A stretch of DNA of 64,000 nucleotides from Chryseobacterium suipulveris (GTDB lineage: Bacteria; Bacteroidota; Bacteroidia; Flavobacteriales; Weeksellaceae). Each line of letters opens with the position of its first letter. Positions within the stretch are counted from its first letter, which is position 1. Of this stretch, positions 35,696 through 45,133 are shown piece by piece. Below the pieces are notes generated by a model. It was not told the DNA's origin. It saw nothing but the letters and a program-made list of their open reading frames with translations, and did no database searches. The stretch covers positions 1,141,501 through 1,205,500 of the forward strand of contig NZ_CP094532.1 of the NCBI RefSeq assembly GCF_022811685.1, written 5' to 3'. A program made the translations under genes and the position numbers.

Positions 35696-36223
35696 TTAGG
35701 AAAGGTCGCCCGCAGAATCCATTGGGTCCGTCATTCCATCTCTTTTTCTGAAACTGTACTCGCGGTTGTTGTCAAGATATGCACCAGATCTTGCCTTTGC
35801 AATTATTCTTGCGCGATTTTCAGGATCTAAGTTTCGGTCTCGGTCATTGATAAATTCTTCCGACTGAGGGTAATAATCCTTTGTAAAATCATTCACGTTG
35901 ATTGCTCCCATATCGTTCATAATGTCTCGTGCCTCTTCCGCTCGATCACTGTCGTTGGTATAAACGGTAACGATATTGCTTTTTGTTCCAGCGTAACTGT
36001 ATCTTTTTCTGTCCTCGTGGTCTTCACCAAAAAGCCAGTCCCAAAAACCTGTTGTTTTTTCATCCTCATTATAGTCGTAATGTAGGTCGTTGTCTATTAT
36101 TTCATTTCTGCGGTAAGAAGATACATTGTAATCTTCTTTTGAGAATCCGTTATTGTCCAATTTTTCTGATGCTTTTGCAGCATCCTCATTGTTGGGAAAC
36201 ATTCCCACTACGGTATAAGCCAT
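35696..36223 (-). CDS. General stress protein (YflT/17M-like)
   Basis: 175 residues: MAYTVVGMFPNNEDAAKASE, an acidic middle with WDWLFGEDHEDRKRYSY, and a second alpha/beta segment NIVTVYTNDSDRAEEARDIM. A hydrophilic tail rich in Asp, Arg and Asn follows. No signal or membrane helix. Related in layout to the shorter gene at 25061. The family is associated with general stress, function unknown. Confidence 0.8.
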   Translation of the reverse strand: MAYTVVGMFPNNEDAAKASEKLDNNGFSKEDYNVSSYRRNEIIDNDLHYDYNEDEKTTGFWDWLFGEDHEDRKRYSYAGTKSNIVTVYTNDSDRAEEARDIMNDMGAINVNDFTKDYYPQSEEFINDRDRNLDPENRARIIAKARSGAYLDNNREYSFRKRDGMTDPMDSAGDLS

Positions 36224-36663
36224 AATTAAAATTTTTAAGATTAATATTGTGATTTTGTGTCATTTAATTATCAAAAACGGTGACAAAAAGTATTGTTTCA
36301 TCAGCTTTATAATAAGTTTAACGCGATGTTAAAACATTATGTAGAGAATATTATCTGCCTAACTTTGGTTCTCCATAGAAATTATTGGGAAACGGTATTT
36401 GCTAGTGAGATTTTTTTAAATAAATCATCTTAATTTTTATGGTCTAAGTTAACATTGAATATTTTGTCAAAAGTTAAAGGAATTAATAAGTGCGAATTAA
36501 ATGATAAATAATGTTGCGCAACCAGAAGACTTTTCGTAAATTTGCACCACTTTTTGTGGGAGCATTTGGCGAAGCTTAAAACATTAACAATTAACATCTT
36601 CCGTATTTTTCAGAACCACATTCAGCCAAAGTTTGAAAGAGAAGGAATACAAATTTTTTAATT
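36224..36663 (+). promoter_or_regulatory. rpsA upstream region with promoter at 36514-36544
   Basis: A 440-bp gap without a gene. TTG at 36514-36516 and TAAATTTG at 36537-36544, spacer 20 bp, form a good Bacteroidetes promoter. Transcription from it would give a leader of about 110 bases before the S1 start. The rest (36224-36510) is AT-rich with no structure I can name. Confidence 0.65.
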
Positions 36664-38448
36664 ATGTCTGAAACGACAAACAAAGAAACGGTTCTTTTGA
36701 ACCAAAACGTAGCACCTGAACAATTTGACTGGGATTCTTTCGAGTCTGGTCTTGATGCTGATGCAAGAAAAGAAAAAAGCGACCTCGAGGAAATCTACAA
36801 CGGGTCTCTTAACAACTTGAGCGACAACGACGTACTTGTAGGAAAAGTAGTAAGACTTACCGACAAAGAAGCGATTGTTGACATCAACTTCAAGTCTGAA
36901 GGTGTTATTTCTCTGAACGAATTCCGTTACAACCAAGGATTGCAGGTAGGTGATGAAGTTGAGGTAATGGTCGACAGAAGAGAAGACAAAACAGGTCAGT
37001 TGCAACTTTCCCACAAAAAAGCGAGAACGCTTAAAGCTTGGGATAAAGTAAACGAGCTTCACGAAAGCGGTGAAATCGTAAACGGATTTGTAAAATCAAG
37101 AACTAAAGGAGGTATGATCGTTGACGTACACGGTATCGAGGCATTCTTGCCTGGATCACAGATCGACGTGAAGCCAATCAAAGACTACGACCAGTTCGTA
37201 GGAAAAACAATGGAATTCAAAGTGGTGAAAATCAACCCAGAATTCAAAAACGTGGTAGTTTCTCACAAAGCGTTGATCGAGGCAGACCTTGAAGGACAGA
37301 AGAGAGAAATCATCGGTCAGCTTGAAAAAGGTCAGGTTCTGGAAGGAACTGTGAAGAACATCACTTCTTACGGGGTGTTCATCGATCTTGGAGGTGTTGA
37401 CGGATTGATCCACATTACAGACCTTTCTTGGTCAAGAGTAAACCACCCATCAGAAATCCTTGAAGACGGACAGACTGTGAAAGTGGTAATCCTTGATTTC
37501 GATGATGAGAAAACTAGAATCCAGTTGGGTATGAAGCAGTTGGAACCACATCCGTGGGATGCGCTTTCTGCTGATATGAAGGTAGGTGACAGAGTTAAAG
37601 GAAAAGTGGTTGTTCTTGCTGACTACGGTGCATTCGTTGAGGTTGCTCCAGGTGTTGAAGGATTGATCCACGTTTCTGAAATGTCTTGGTCAACTCACTT
37701 GAGAAGCGCGGGAGATTTCGTGAAAGTAGGTGACGAAGTAGAAGCTGAAGTTTTGACTTTGGACAGAGAAGACAGAAAAATCTCTTTGGGAATGAAGCAG
37801 CTTAACCAGGATCCTTGGTCAAACATCGAAACTAAATATCCGGTTGGTTCTAAGCATGTTGGAACCGTAAGAAACTTCACCAACTTCGGAGTATTCGTTG
37901 AGTTGGAAGAAGGAATCGATGGATTGATCTACATTTCTGACCTTTCTTGGACTAAGAAAATCAAGCACCCATCTGAGTTCTGTGCAGTAGGTGATAAGTT
38001 AGACGTAGTTGTTCTTGAATTGGATACTGCTGCAAGAAGACTTTCATTAGGACACAAGCAACTGTTGGAAAATCCTTGGGATAAGTTCGAAACTAAATAT
38101 GCTGAAGGTACTGTACACACAGGAAAAGCTACAGAAGTTTTCGACAAAGGAGCTCAGGTTCAGTTCGAAGATGCTGAAGTTGAAGCTTTCTGCCCATCAA
38201 GATTATTAGAAAAAGAAGACGGTTCTAAAATCAAGAAAGGAGAAGAAGCTGAATTCAAAGTAATCGAGTTCAACAAAGAATTCAAGAGAGTAGTGGTTTC
38301 CCACACCGGAATCTTCAGAGATGAGGAAAGAAAGAACGTGAGAGACAACGCTCAGAAACCTGCAGCATCTTCAAGCAACGAAGAGAAAGCTACTCTTGGT
38401 GACCTCGATGTTTTAGCAGAATTGAAAAAGAAAATGGAAGGGAACTAA
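36664..38448 (+). CDS. rpsA: 30S ribosomal protein S1
   Basis: 594 residues with six S1/OB-fold RNA-binding repeats at ~50-120, 135-205, 225-290, 310-375, 400-465 and ~485-550 (repeated motif GVFIDLGGVDGLIHITDLSW, GAFVEVAPGVEGLIHVSEMS, GVFVELEEGIDGLIYISDLS). S1 unfolds mRNA at the ribosome, and it matters in this phylum where Shine-Dalgarno pairing is weak. Asp/Glu-rich N-terminus and Lys-rich C-terminus are typical. Followed by a terminator. Confidence 0.96.
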   Translation: MSETTNKETVLLNQNVAPEQFDWDSFESGLDADARKEKSDLEEIYNGSLNNLSDNDVLVGKVVRLTDKEAIVDINFKSEGVISLNEFRYNQGLQVGDEVEVMVDRREDKTGQLQLSHKKARTLKAWDKVNELHESGEIVNGFVKSRTKGGMIVDVHGIEAFLPGSQIDVKPIKDYDQFVGKTMEFKVVKINPEFKNVVVSHKALIEADLEGQKREIIGQLEKGQVLEGTVKNITSYGVFIDLGGVDGLIHITDLSWSRVNHPSEILEDGQTVKVVILDFDDEKTRIQLGMKQLEPHPWDALSADMKVGDRVKGKVVVLADYGAFVEVAPGVEGLIHVSEMSWSTHLRSAGDFVKVGDEVEAEVLTLDREDRKISLGMKQLNQDPWSNIETKYPVGSKHVGTVRNFTNFGVFVELEEGIDGLIYISDLSWTKKIKHPSEFCAVGDKLDVVVLELDTAARRLSLGHKQLLENPWDKFETKYAEGTVHTGKATEVFDKGAQVQFEDAEVEAFCPSRLLEKEDGSKIKKGEEAEFKVIEFNKEFKRVVVSHTGIFRDEERKNVRDNAQKPAASSSNEEKATLGDLDVLAELKKKMEGN

Positions 38449-38472
38449 TTCCTGATTTTCAATGATACTTTG

Positions 38473-38503
38473 AACGCCTCATTAACTTGGGGCGTTTTTT
38501 TAT
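38473..38503 (+). terminator. Terminator of rpsA
   Basis: AACGCC / GGCGTT stem with a 12-base loop and seven T, 24 bases after the stop. Confidence 0.75.
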
Positions 38504-38563
38504 GTTAAATATTTATGAACATCAAATATTTTTTATATATTCGGCACCGAATAATCAATATAT

Positions 38564-41182
38564 ATGAAAAATAGAAATTTACCCTTGAAAATTGCGGCGC
38601 TTTTTCTTGCATTTTCTTTCGGGAATTTACAGGCGCAGGATTTTAAGTCCATCATTCAGAGCCATATGTCGGCTAAGAACACTTTTGCTAAACCAGAACT
38701 CAGCAATTTCGAAGTCACCAACCACGATTTTTCGAAATCGATGAATTCGGAGGTGGTGATGTTTCAGCAACATTATAAAGGAATCCCTGTATACAATTCC
38801 GTGGGAACAGCTTTGGTGAGAAACTCACAGGTAAACTATATCAACGAAAATTTTACTAAGGATTTCACTTCGGCTTCGTTGCCTTCGACTGCAAAATCAA
38901 ATCAGGCAATTTTTGCGACGGTAGCACAAGCTATGGGATTGAAAAACGCAGCTAATTATGAGCTGCTCAACTTCGGTGAGGCAGATAAAGACCATGCATT
39001 TGCCAAAACCAGACTGACTTATTTTGTCGATAGCAATAATAATCTTCGTTTATGCCATCAATACGAATTTGAAGAAAAAGGAACTTCAAACTATTGGGAG
39101 GTATTGGCAGATGCTGTAACCGGCGAGATTCTGAGTAAGCAGAACCTTACACTTTCCTGTACTTTTGAGCACGGTGCTTTCGGAAGAGACCATTCTGAGC
39201 ACATTGCTGACGAACTCTTGGGTCATTTTGTAAATGATGCGAATGATGATTCGTTTTCAAATTCAACTGTTGCTGCTTTAGCGCCGCTTGATGCTTCCTA
39301 TCGCGTATTCCCTTTTCCTTTAGAAAGTCCTAACCACGGTTCGAGAGTAATGTTGGCCAATCCATGGTTTACCGACGCGTCACCCGACGGATGGCACAGT
39401 ATTTTGGGCGGGACATACTTGGGAACCCACACCACCACGCGTGGAAACAACGTAATGGCGTATGATGACCGCGCAAATGCAAATGCACCGGGATCCTATG
39501 CGGAAGGTGGGGCAAACAGAGTTTTCGATTTCCCGTTTATAGTTAATGACACTACCGGAAACCTTAATGCGGCCACAACCAATCTGTTTTATGCCAACAA
39601 CAAAATTCACGATATTTTCTACCGTTTAGGATTTAATGAAGTTTCAAGAAATTTCCAGGCGTGGAATTATGGAAAAGGAGGAGCTCAAAACGACTACGTT
39701 ATGGCTGAATCTCAAGACGGAGGTGGAACCAATAATGCTAACTTCAGTACACCGAGTGACGGAGGTAGAGGAAGAATGCAGATGTATCTTTGGGATCCAG
39801 ATGTTATTCAAAGAGTTTTTTACAACGCTCCATCTGAAGCCGTGGGTAGATTAGTGCCTAACGTTATTTCTACCACTTTCGGTCCTGCTCTTACTGTAAC
39901 AGGAGTAACGGCCGATGTTAAGGTTTCACCTGTATTAGACGCATGTACTCCGCTTCCAGCTGGATCATTAACCGGCAAGATAGGACTCATTGAAAGAGGT
40001 ACTTGCGAATTCCAAGCAAAAGTTCAGGCAGTGCAAGATGCAGGTGCAGTTGCAGCAATTATTTATAGCTTACCAGATTCTGCTCCAACTGGTGGAATGG
40101 CGGGAACAAACCCGAATATAACAATTCCATCTGTGTTGATCGAAAATCCTGAAGGCGTTTATATGAAAGGATTGCTGGACGGTGGAACAAATGTTAACAT
40201 TACCTTGAAATACGATCCAGCTACTCAACCAACAAGAGACGGAAGCTTCGACAACGGAATTATTATCCATGAATATGGACACGGGATTTCCAATAGAAGA
40301 ACAGGAACCGGTTCAGGATGTTTAAACACTAGCATTAACAAAGAGCAGATGGGCGAAGGTTGGTCTGATTTCTTTGCATTAATGCTTACCAACCAACCGG
40401 GAGACAACGCTTCCGTCCCAAGAGGAATCGGGACTTATGCAGTAACAGAACCTATCAACGGTGGCGGAATTCGACCTGCTCCTTATTCTCCTGACTTTGC
40501 TGTCAATAACTTTACTTATGGTAAGACAAACGGTATGGAATATACCAATGCGTCAGGAGTATTGACAACCAATGTGCACTCAATTGGATTTGTATGGGCT
40601 ACAATGCTGTGGGATCTGCACTGGAAGTATGTTGAGAAATACGGATATTCATCGGACGTGATGGCAAACAATACCAACGGAAGTACAAGAGTGCTTCAAT
40701 TGGTGTATAACGCTTTAGGACTTCAGGGATGTAATCCTGGATTTATCGAAGGAAGAAACGCAATTATTGCGGCAGAGCAAGCAGCAACAGGAGGTGCGGA
40801 CAAATGTATGATCTGGAATGTATTTGCGAAAAGAGGATTGGGTGTAAACGCAGCTTCTGGTTCAAAAACCAACATCAACGATCAGGTTGAAGATTTCAAT
40901 GTTCCTGCAGACTGTCTGATGGCAACCAACGAAGCCGGAGTTAAGGATGCGCTAAGCATTTATCCGAATCCAGCTAAGAACGAGTTCTTCATCAAATCTG
41001 GAAAAGCAATTGCAGGAAAGGTTTTGGTTGAGATTTTCGATGCTTCAGGAAAAGTGGTTTCAAGCCAAAGAATGTCAGCTGATGCAGCAGTTAACACTCA
41101 AACTCTAACAAATGGAGTTTTTGTGGTGAAAGTTTCCGGCTTAGGCGTGAACTATTCTTCCAAACTTATGATTAAAAAATAA
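38564..41182 (+). CDS. Secreted M36 (fungalysin-like) metallopeptidase with T9SS tail
   Basis: 872 residues. Signal peptide (LKIAALFLAFSFGNLQAQ), propeptide (~25-230), M36 catalytic region with an inserted PA domain (~430-560, GLIERGTCEFQAKVQAVQDA). The zinc motif is IIHEYGHGISNRRTG (HExxH), followed by EGWSDFFALMLTN (third ligand Glu). T9SS sorting domain ~795-872 (LSIYPNPAKNEFFIKSG to SSKLMIKK). A second exported thermolysin-like protease besides the M4 enzyme at 25837. Confidence 0.93.
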   Translation: MKNRNLPLKIAALFLAFSFGNLQAQDFKSIIQSHMSAKNTFAKPELSNFEVTNHDFSKSMNSEVVMFQQHYKGIPVYNSVGTALVRNSQVNYINENFTKDFTSASLPSTAKSNQAIFATVAQAMGLKNAANYELLNFGEADKDHAFAKTRLTYFVDSNNNLRLCHQYEFEEKGTSNYWEVLADAVTGEILSKQNLTLSCTFEHGAFGRDHSEHIADELLGHFVNDANDDSFSNSTVAALAPLDASYRVFPFPLESPNHGSRVMLANPWFTDASPDGWHSILGGTYLGTHTTTRGNNVMAYDDRANANAPGSYAEGGANRVFDFPFIVNDTTGNLNAATTNLFYANNKIHDIFYRLGFNEVSRNFQAWNYGKGGAQNDYVMAESQDGGGTNNANFSTPSDGGRGRMQMYLWDPDVIQRVFYNAPSEAVGRLVPNVISTTFGPALTVTGVTADVKVSPVLDACTPLPAGSLTGKIGLIERGTCEFQAKVQAVQDAGAVAAIIYSLPDSAPTGGMAGTNPNITIPSVLIENPEGVYMKGLLDGGTNVNITLKYDPATQPTRDGSFDNGIIIHEYGHGISNRRTGTGSGCLNTSINKEQMGEGWSDFFALMLTNQPGDNASVPRGIGTYAVTEPINGGGIRPAPYSPDFAVNNFTYGKTNGMEYTNASGVLTTNVHSIGFVWATMLWDLHWKYVEKYGYSSDVMANNTNGSTRVLQLVYNALGLQGCNPGFIEGRNAIIAAEQAATGGADKCMIWNVFAKRGLGVNAASGSKTNINDQVEDFNVPADCLMATNEAGVKDALSIYPNPAKNEFFIKSGKAIAGKVLVEIFDASGKVVSSQRMSADAAVNTQTLTNGVFVVKVSGLGVNYSSKLMIKK

Positions 41183-41203
41183 TTTTTAATTCATAATTTT
41201 ATG

Positions 41204-41234
41204 GTCGTCCTGATTTTTCGGGACGGCTTTTTTT
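41204..41234 (+). terminator. Terminator of M36 peptidase gene
   Basis: GTCGTCC / GGACGGC stem with ten-base loop and seven T. The next gene starts directly after it. Confidence 0.75.
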
Positions 41235-41801
41235 ATGGTTTTAGATTTTGAAATTCGGAAGTCGGGGAGGATCTCCAAATACTTTATAGAAAATGGTATT
41301 TCCTGTTTTCAGGAAGCGGGCGCTTTTGTGCAGAATCTTCCCTACAAACGAAATGGAAATAAAGAGGACGACCTTTGCGTAATTAATGATGGTGGAGGAA
41401 CTTGCAGCACGAAACATGCTTTATTGAAACTGCTCGCTGATGAAAATGGAATCGCAGAGGTAAAACTGATGCTCGGAATCTTTAAGATGAATGTGCTCAA
41501 CACCCCAAAAATTTTCGCAGTCTTGGAAAAATATCGCTTAACTGAAATTCCGGAAGCACACAATTACCTTCGTTGCAAAAACAGGGTTTTAGACTTTACA
41601 AAAAAGAATTCCAGTCCCGAGAATTTCATCAGTGATCTAATGGAAGAGATCGAGATTCAGCCCAATCAAATCAGCGGATTTAAAGTTGATTTTCATAAAG
41701 AATATCTCAAGAAATACCTCAATCAAAATCCGCAGATTCCTTATTCGCTCGAAGAGTTCTGGGAAATTAGGGAAGAATGTATCGCCGCTTTGCAGCAATG
41801 A
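41235..41801 (+). CDS. Hypothetical protein, possible transglutaminase-like fold
   Basis: 188 residues, soluble, no signal peptide. A central segment NDGGGTCSTKHALLKLLADE has the Gly-rich/Cys/His look of a transglutaminase-like or papain-like nucleophile helix, but the expected catalytic His and Asp further on are not obvious (a candidate is EIPEAHNYL). I do not recognise a family and do not assign a function. It starts at the end of the previous terminator, so its own promoter would have to overlap that hairpin. Confidence 0.6.
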   Translation: MVLDFEIRKSGRISKYFIENGISCFQEAGAFVQNLPYKRNGNKEDDLCVINDGGGTCSTKHALLKLLADENGIAEVKLMLGIFKMNVLNTPKIFAVLEKYRLTEIPEAHNYLRCKNRVLDFTKKNSSPENFISDLMEEIEIQPNQISGFKVDFHKEYLKKYLNQNPQIPYSLEEFWEIREECIAALQQ

Positions 41802-41830
41802 AAAACCCACCAAAAAAATCTGATGGGTTT
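41802..41830. terminator. Bidirectional terminator between hypothetical gene and rplS
   Basis: AAACCCA-C-CA and TG-A-TGGGTTT pair with one mismatch around an A/T-rich loop. A and T runs on both flanks suit either direction. Confidence 0.7.
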
Positions 41831-41853
41831 CTCTATTGTTGTTGTCTGAATTT

Positions 41854-42204
41854 TTATTTGTAAGAAGCGTCTTTGATTCTCGCCTTTTTACCTCTAAGGT
41901 TTCTGAAATAGTAGATTCTCGCTCTTCTTACCTTACCTCTTCTGTCAACCTCGATTTTCTGAAGAGCAGGCATGTTGATCGGGAAAACTCTCTCTACACC
42001 CACATCACCGCTCATTTTTCTGATGGTGAAAGTTTTGGTAGCACCTGTTCCTCTCAACTGGATCACAACTCCTTTGAAGAACTGGGTTCTTGTTTTCTGA
42101 CCTTCTTTAATCTCGTAATACACAGTGATGGTGTCACCGGCTTTGAATTCTGGGAATTCCTTTTTAGCAATGTACTTGTCTTGTACGTACTTTAATAAAT
42201 CCAT
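41854..42204 (-). CDS. rplS: 50S ribosomal protein L19
   Basis: 116 residues: FKAGDTITVYYEIKEGQKTR, TQFFKGVVIQLRGTGATKTF, TIRKMSGDVGVERVFPINMP, ending in the basic KVRRARIYYFRNLRGKKARI. Sits at the 30S/50S interface. Length typical. No trmD/rimM neighbours, as common in this group. Confidence 0.96.
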   Translation of the reverse strand: MDLLKYVQDKYIAKKEFPEFKAGDTITVYYEIKEGQKTRTQFFKGVVIQLRGTGATKTFTIRKMSGDVGVERVFPINMPALQKIEVDRRGKVRRARIYYFRNLRGKKARIKDASYK

Positions 42205-42330
42205 TATTATTAATAAAAATTGGTGAAGCTAAGCAACATTCACGTCCTTCGTCAGAGGTTGGTTAACGGACTGCAAAAATATGATATTTTTCTGATTCTG
42301 CAAATATTTCATTAACAATATTTTAGAAAT

Positions 42331-43090
42331 GTAGTAATTACCGGTAGTACCAGTGGAATTAGGATTGGGAATTGCCGAAGCATTTGCCAAAAATGGAGAC
42401 CACATCATCTTTAACGGACTGGAAGAAAACGGATCGGAGATTGCCGAAAATATAGGTAAAAAGTACGGGATGAAAACAGCTTTCCGTAACTCAAATCTGA
42501 TGACTGCGGAAGGAGGCCAGGACCTTATCGATTTTGCTTACAGGGAGTTTGGGCGGATTGATATTTGGGTCAATAATGCCGGAATCCAGTATGTTTCTCC
42601 GGTAGAAGATTTTCCATTAGAAAAATATGAGCAGATTATCGCACTGAACATAAACTCCGTGTTTTATGCGTCCCGCGCTGTTTTCCGGCAGATGAAGGAG
42701 CAGAGGTTCGGTAGAATCATCAATATTTCTTCCGTTCACGGGTTGCGAGCGTCAGAATTCAAATCGGCTTATGTCACCGCCAAGCATGGAGTGGTGGGAC
42801 TTACCAAAGTTTTGGCTTTGGAAGGAGCTCCTTACAATGTTACCTGCAACGCAGTTTGTCCGGGATATGTAAAAACTCCGTTGGTAGAAGGACAGATTAA
42901 AGACCAGGCAAAAGCCGATGGAATGAGTGAAAATGAGGCAGTGGAAAAGGTAATGCTAAAGAAGCAGGCAGTAAAAAGTTTCGTGCCTGTAGAGAAATTA
43001 GGAGAAATTGTAGTATTTTTATCTGCAGAAAATGCAACCAGTGTCACAGGAACCACCTTTACATTGGATGGAGCATGGACTGCGCAATAA
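42331..43090 (+). pseudogene. 3-hydroxybutyrate dehydrogenase-like SDR with frameshift and no start
   Basis: The downstream frame (from GTG 42353) encodes an SDR: catalytic INISSVHGLRASEFKSAYVT and AKHG (Ser, Tyr, Lys), NNAG in DIWVNNAGIQYVSPVEDF and a C-terminal GTTFTLDGAWTAQ, matching 3-hydroxybutyrate dehydrogenases. The cofactor-binding start reads VVITGSTSGI in the frame from 42331, then shifts by one base at 42361 (ATT-A-GGA; removing the A gives GIGLGIAEAF). In that upstream frame there is no ATG, GTG or TTG between an in-frame TAA at 42313 and 42331. The Rossmann glycine motif is therefore lost unless a sequencing error is involved. The gene lies 11 bases before scoA in a ketone-body cluster. 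Confidence 0.75.
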
Positions 43091-43101
43091 AAAAGTAAAA
43101 T

Positions 43102-43809
43102 ATGATTGACAAAAGAGTAAAAAATGCTCAGGAAGCCATCGCAGGAATCGAAAACGGAATGACCGTGATGTTGGGCGGTTTCGGTTTGTGCGGAATTCCC
43201 GAAAACTGCATCAACGAGATGGCGAAAAGCGATTTGACGGATTTAACCTGCATTTCCAACAACGCGGGAGTTGACGATTTCGGATTGGGACTGCTTCTTC
43301 AGAAAAGGCAGATCAAGAAAATGATCGCTTCCTATGTTGGCGAAAATGCAGAATTTGAAAGACAGATGCTTTCCGGCGAACTCGATGTGGAGCTTACTCC
43401 GCAAGGAACTTTGGCAGAAAAATGTAGAGCTGCACAACACGGAATTCCTGCTTTTTATACACCGACCGGTTATGGAACCGAAGTTGCCGAAGGTAAAGTA
43501 GCACGCGAATTCCACGGAAAAATGCATATTTTGGAACACGCTTATGAAGCAGATTTCTCCATCGTGAAAGCTTGGAAAGGCGATCATACGGGAAATCTAA
43601 TCTTCAAAGGAACTGCAAGAAACTTCAACCTTCCGATGGCGGGTGCAGCAAAAATCACCATTGCCGAAGTGGAGGAACTTGTAGAGCCGGGAGAACTCGA
43701 TCCCAATGAAATCCACATTCCCGGAATTATGGTCCAGCGAATTTTTCAAGGCGAAAAATATGAGAAAAGGATCGAACGGGTGACCACTAGGAAAAAAGAA
43801 AATACTTGA
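43102..43809 (+). CDS. scoA: 3-oxoacid (succinyl-CoA:acetoacetate) CoA-transferase subunit A
   Basis: 235 residues. CoA-transferase family I alpha subunit: [20 protein letters not shown] (glycine-rich oxyanion loop), then [20 protein letters not shown] and [20 protein letters not shown]. Pairs with the B subunit at 43899. Together they move CoA from succinyl-CoA to acetoacetate (or a related acid). The upstream hydroxybutyrate dehydrogenase gene suggests use of hydroxybutyrate or acetoacetate. Confidence 0.93.
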   Translation: MIDKRVKNAQEAIAGIENGMTVMLGGFGLCGIPENCINEMAKSDLTDLTCISNNAGVDDFGLGLLLQKRQIKKMIASYVGENAEFERQMLSGELDVELTPQGTLAEKCRAAQHGIPAFYTPTGYGTEVAEGKVAREFHGKMHILEHAYEADFSIVKAWKGDHTGNLIFKGTARNFNLPMAGAAKITIAEVEELVEPGELDPNEIHIPGIMVQRIFQGEKYEKRIERVTTRKKENT

Positions 43810-43898
43810 TTTTCGTTTTGTGTCCTTAGTCAATAATTATTTGTAAAACTTAAGAAATCCACGAGGAAACTTTTGTTCCTTTTGTGGTGAATGAAAAG

Positions 43899-44552
43899 AT
43901 GTTAACAAAAGAGCAAATCGCACAGCGCATATCAAAAGAAGTAAAAGACGGTTACTATGTAAACCTCGGAATCGGAATCCCGACTTTGGTCGCAAACTAC
44001 GTTCCCGAAACGTTCTCCGTAGATTTCCAAAGTGAAAACGGAATCCTCGGAATGGGGCCTTTTCCGTATGAAGGCGAGGAAGATCCCGACTTGATCAATG
44101 CCGGAAAACAGACGATCACTTCGCTTCCCGGAGCTTCGTTTTTCGATTCTGCATTCAGTTTCGGGATGATCAGAAGTCAGAAAGTGGACCTCACTATTCT
44201 CGGAGCGATGGAGGTTTCCGAAGACGGCGACATCGCAAGCTGGAAGATTCCCGGCAAAATGGTGAAAGGAATGGGAGGCGCGATGGATTTGGTGGCATCT
44301 GCTCAGAATATCATCGTCGCTATGATGCACACCAACAAAGCAGGGGAAAGCAAAGTTCTGAAAAGCTGCACACTTCCTTTGACGGGCGTTAAATGTGTAA
44401 AGAAAATCGTTTCTGATCTCGCAGTGATGGAGGTTACGGAGAACGGACTCAAACTTTTGGAAAGAGCACCGGGAGTTTCTGTGGAAGACATTGTAAAGGC
44501 AACCGAAGCCAACCTCATCGTGGAAGGTGATATTCCCGAAATGCAGTTTTAG
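43899..44552 (+). CDS. scoB: 3-oxoacid CoA-transferase subunit B
   Basis: About 217 residues from ATG at 43899 (MLTKEQIAQRISKEVKDGYY); a GTG at 43884 would add five residues. The catalytic glutamate lies in the conserved SENGILGMGPFP segment. Further motifs are GMIRSQKVDLTILGAMEVSE and MVKGMGGAMDLVASAQNIIV. Last gene of the cluster, followed by a terminator. Confidence 0.93.
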   Translation: MLTKEQIAQRISKEVKDGYYVNLGIGIPTLVANYVPETFSVDFQSENGILGMGPFPYEGEEDPDLINAGKQTITSLPGASFFDSAFSFGMIRSQKVDLTILGAMEVSEDGDIASWKIPGKMVKGMGGAMDLVASAQNIIVAMMHTNKAGESKVLKSCTLPLTGVKCVKKIVSDLAVMEVTENGLKLLERAPGVSVEDIVKATEANLIVEGDIPEMQF

Positions 44553-44576
44553 AAACAGTCAAATCATTATTATAGA

Positions 44577-44612
44577 AATCCTCTCCGTTCTTATGTTGAG
44601 AGGATTTTTTTG
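44577..44612 (+). terminator. Terminator of scoAB cluster
   Basis: AAATCCTCTC / GAGAGGATTT stem with an 11-base loop and T-run, 25 bases after scoB. Confidence 0.8.
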
Positions 44613-44665
44613 TAGCTTTGAGATTAGCTACACCTTTTAAGTCCTAAATTTTCAAAATAGAAAAA

Positions 44666-45022
44666 ATGCTTACAAAAATTCATCCGAAATTACCCATGCG
44701 TAATCTTTCGAATACAAAAGATTTCTATTTCAAAATTGGTTTTGAAAATTGTGGGGTAGTGGACTATGAAGAATATCTGATGTTAAAAAAAGACGACATC
44801 GAAATTCATTTTTTCCTTTTCGAAAATCTTAATCCTAATGAAAATTACGGAATGGTTTACATCAGAACAGGAGATATTGATGGACTTTATAAAAATTTTA
44901 CTGAGAGTAAAATTGAGATTCATCGCAACGGAAAATTAGAAATGAAACCATGGGGAATTAGGGAATTCTCAATCCTCGATCCTGATTACAATCTTTTGAC
45001 TTTTGGAGAGCATCGAGATTAA
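44666..45022 (+). CDS. VOC (glyoxalase/bleomycin resistance-like) protein
   Basis: 118 residues. Typical VOC layout of two beta-alpha-beta-beta-beta units: KLPMRNLSNTKDFYFKIGFE, DDIEIHFFLF, GMVYIRTGDIDGLYKNFTES, WGIREFSILDPDYNLLTFGE. The dimer-type metal site residues (His in EIHFF, Glu in TFGE) are present. Resembles bleomycin-binding proteins in length. Substrate unknown. Own terminator follows. Confidence 0.85.
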   Translation: MLTKIHPKLPMRNLSNTKDFYFKIGFENCGVVDYEEYLMLKKDDIEIHFFLFENLNPNENYGMVYIRTGDIDGLYKNFTESKIEIHRNGKLEMKPWGIREFSILDPDYNLLTFGEHRD

Positions 45023-45029
45023 ATTGCAG

Positions 45030-45057
45030 AAGTTCCTTTTTTAGGAACTTTTTTTTG
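45030..45057 (+). terminator. Terminator of VOC gene
   Basis: AAGTTCCT / AGGAACTT with a five-T loop, then eight T. Confidence 0.8.
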
Positions 45058-45133
45058 TCAAAAAATATTGGATATACAAAATTTTGTTATATCTTTATGA
45101 TATCAAAATAATATCAAACCAAGAATTAAAATC

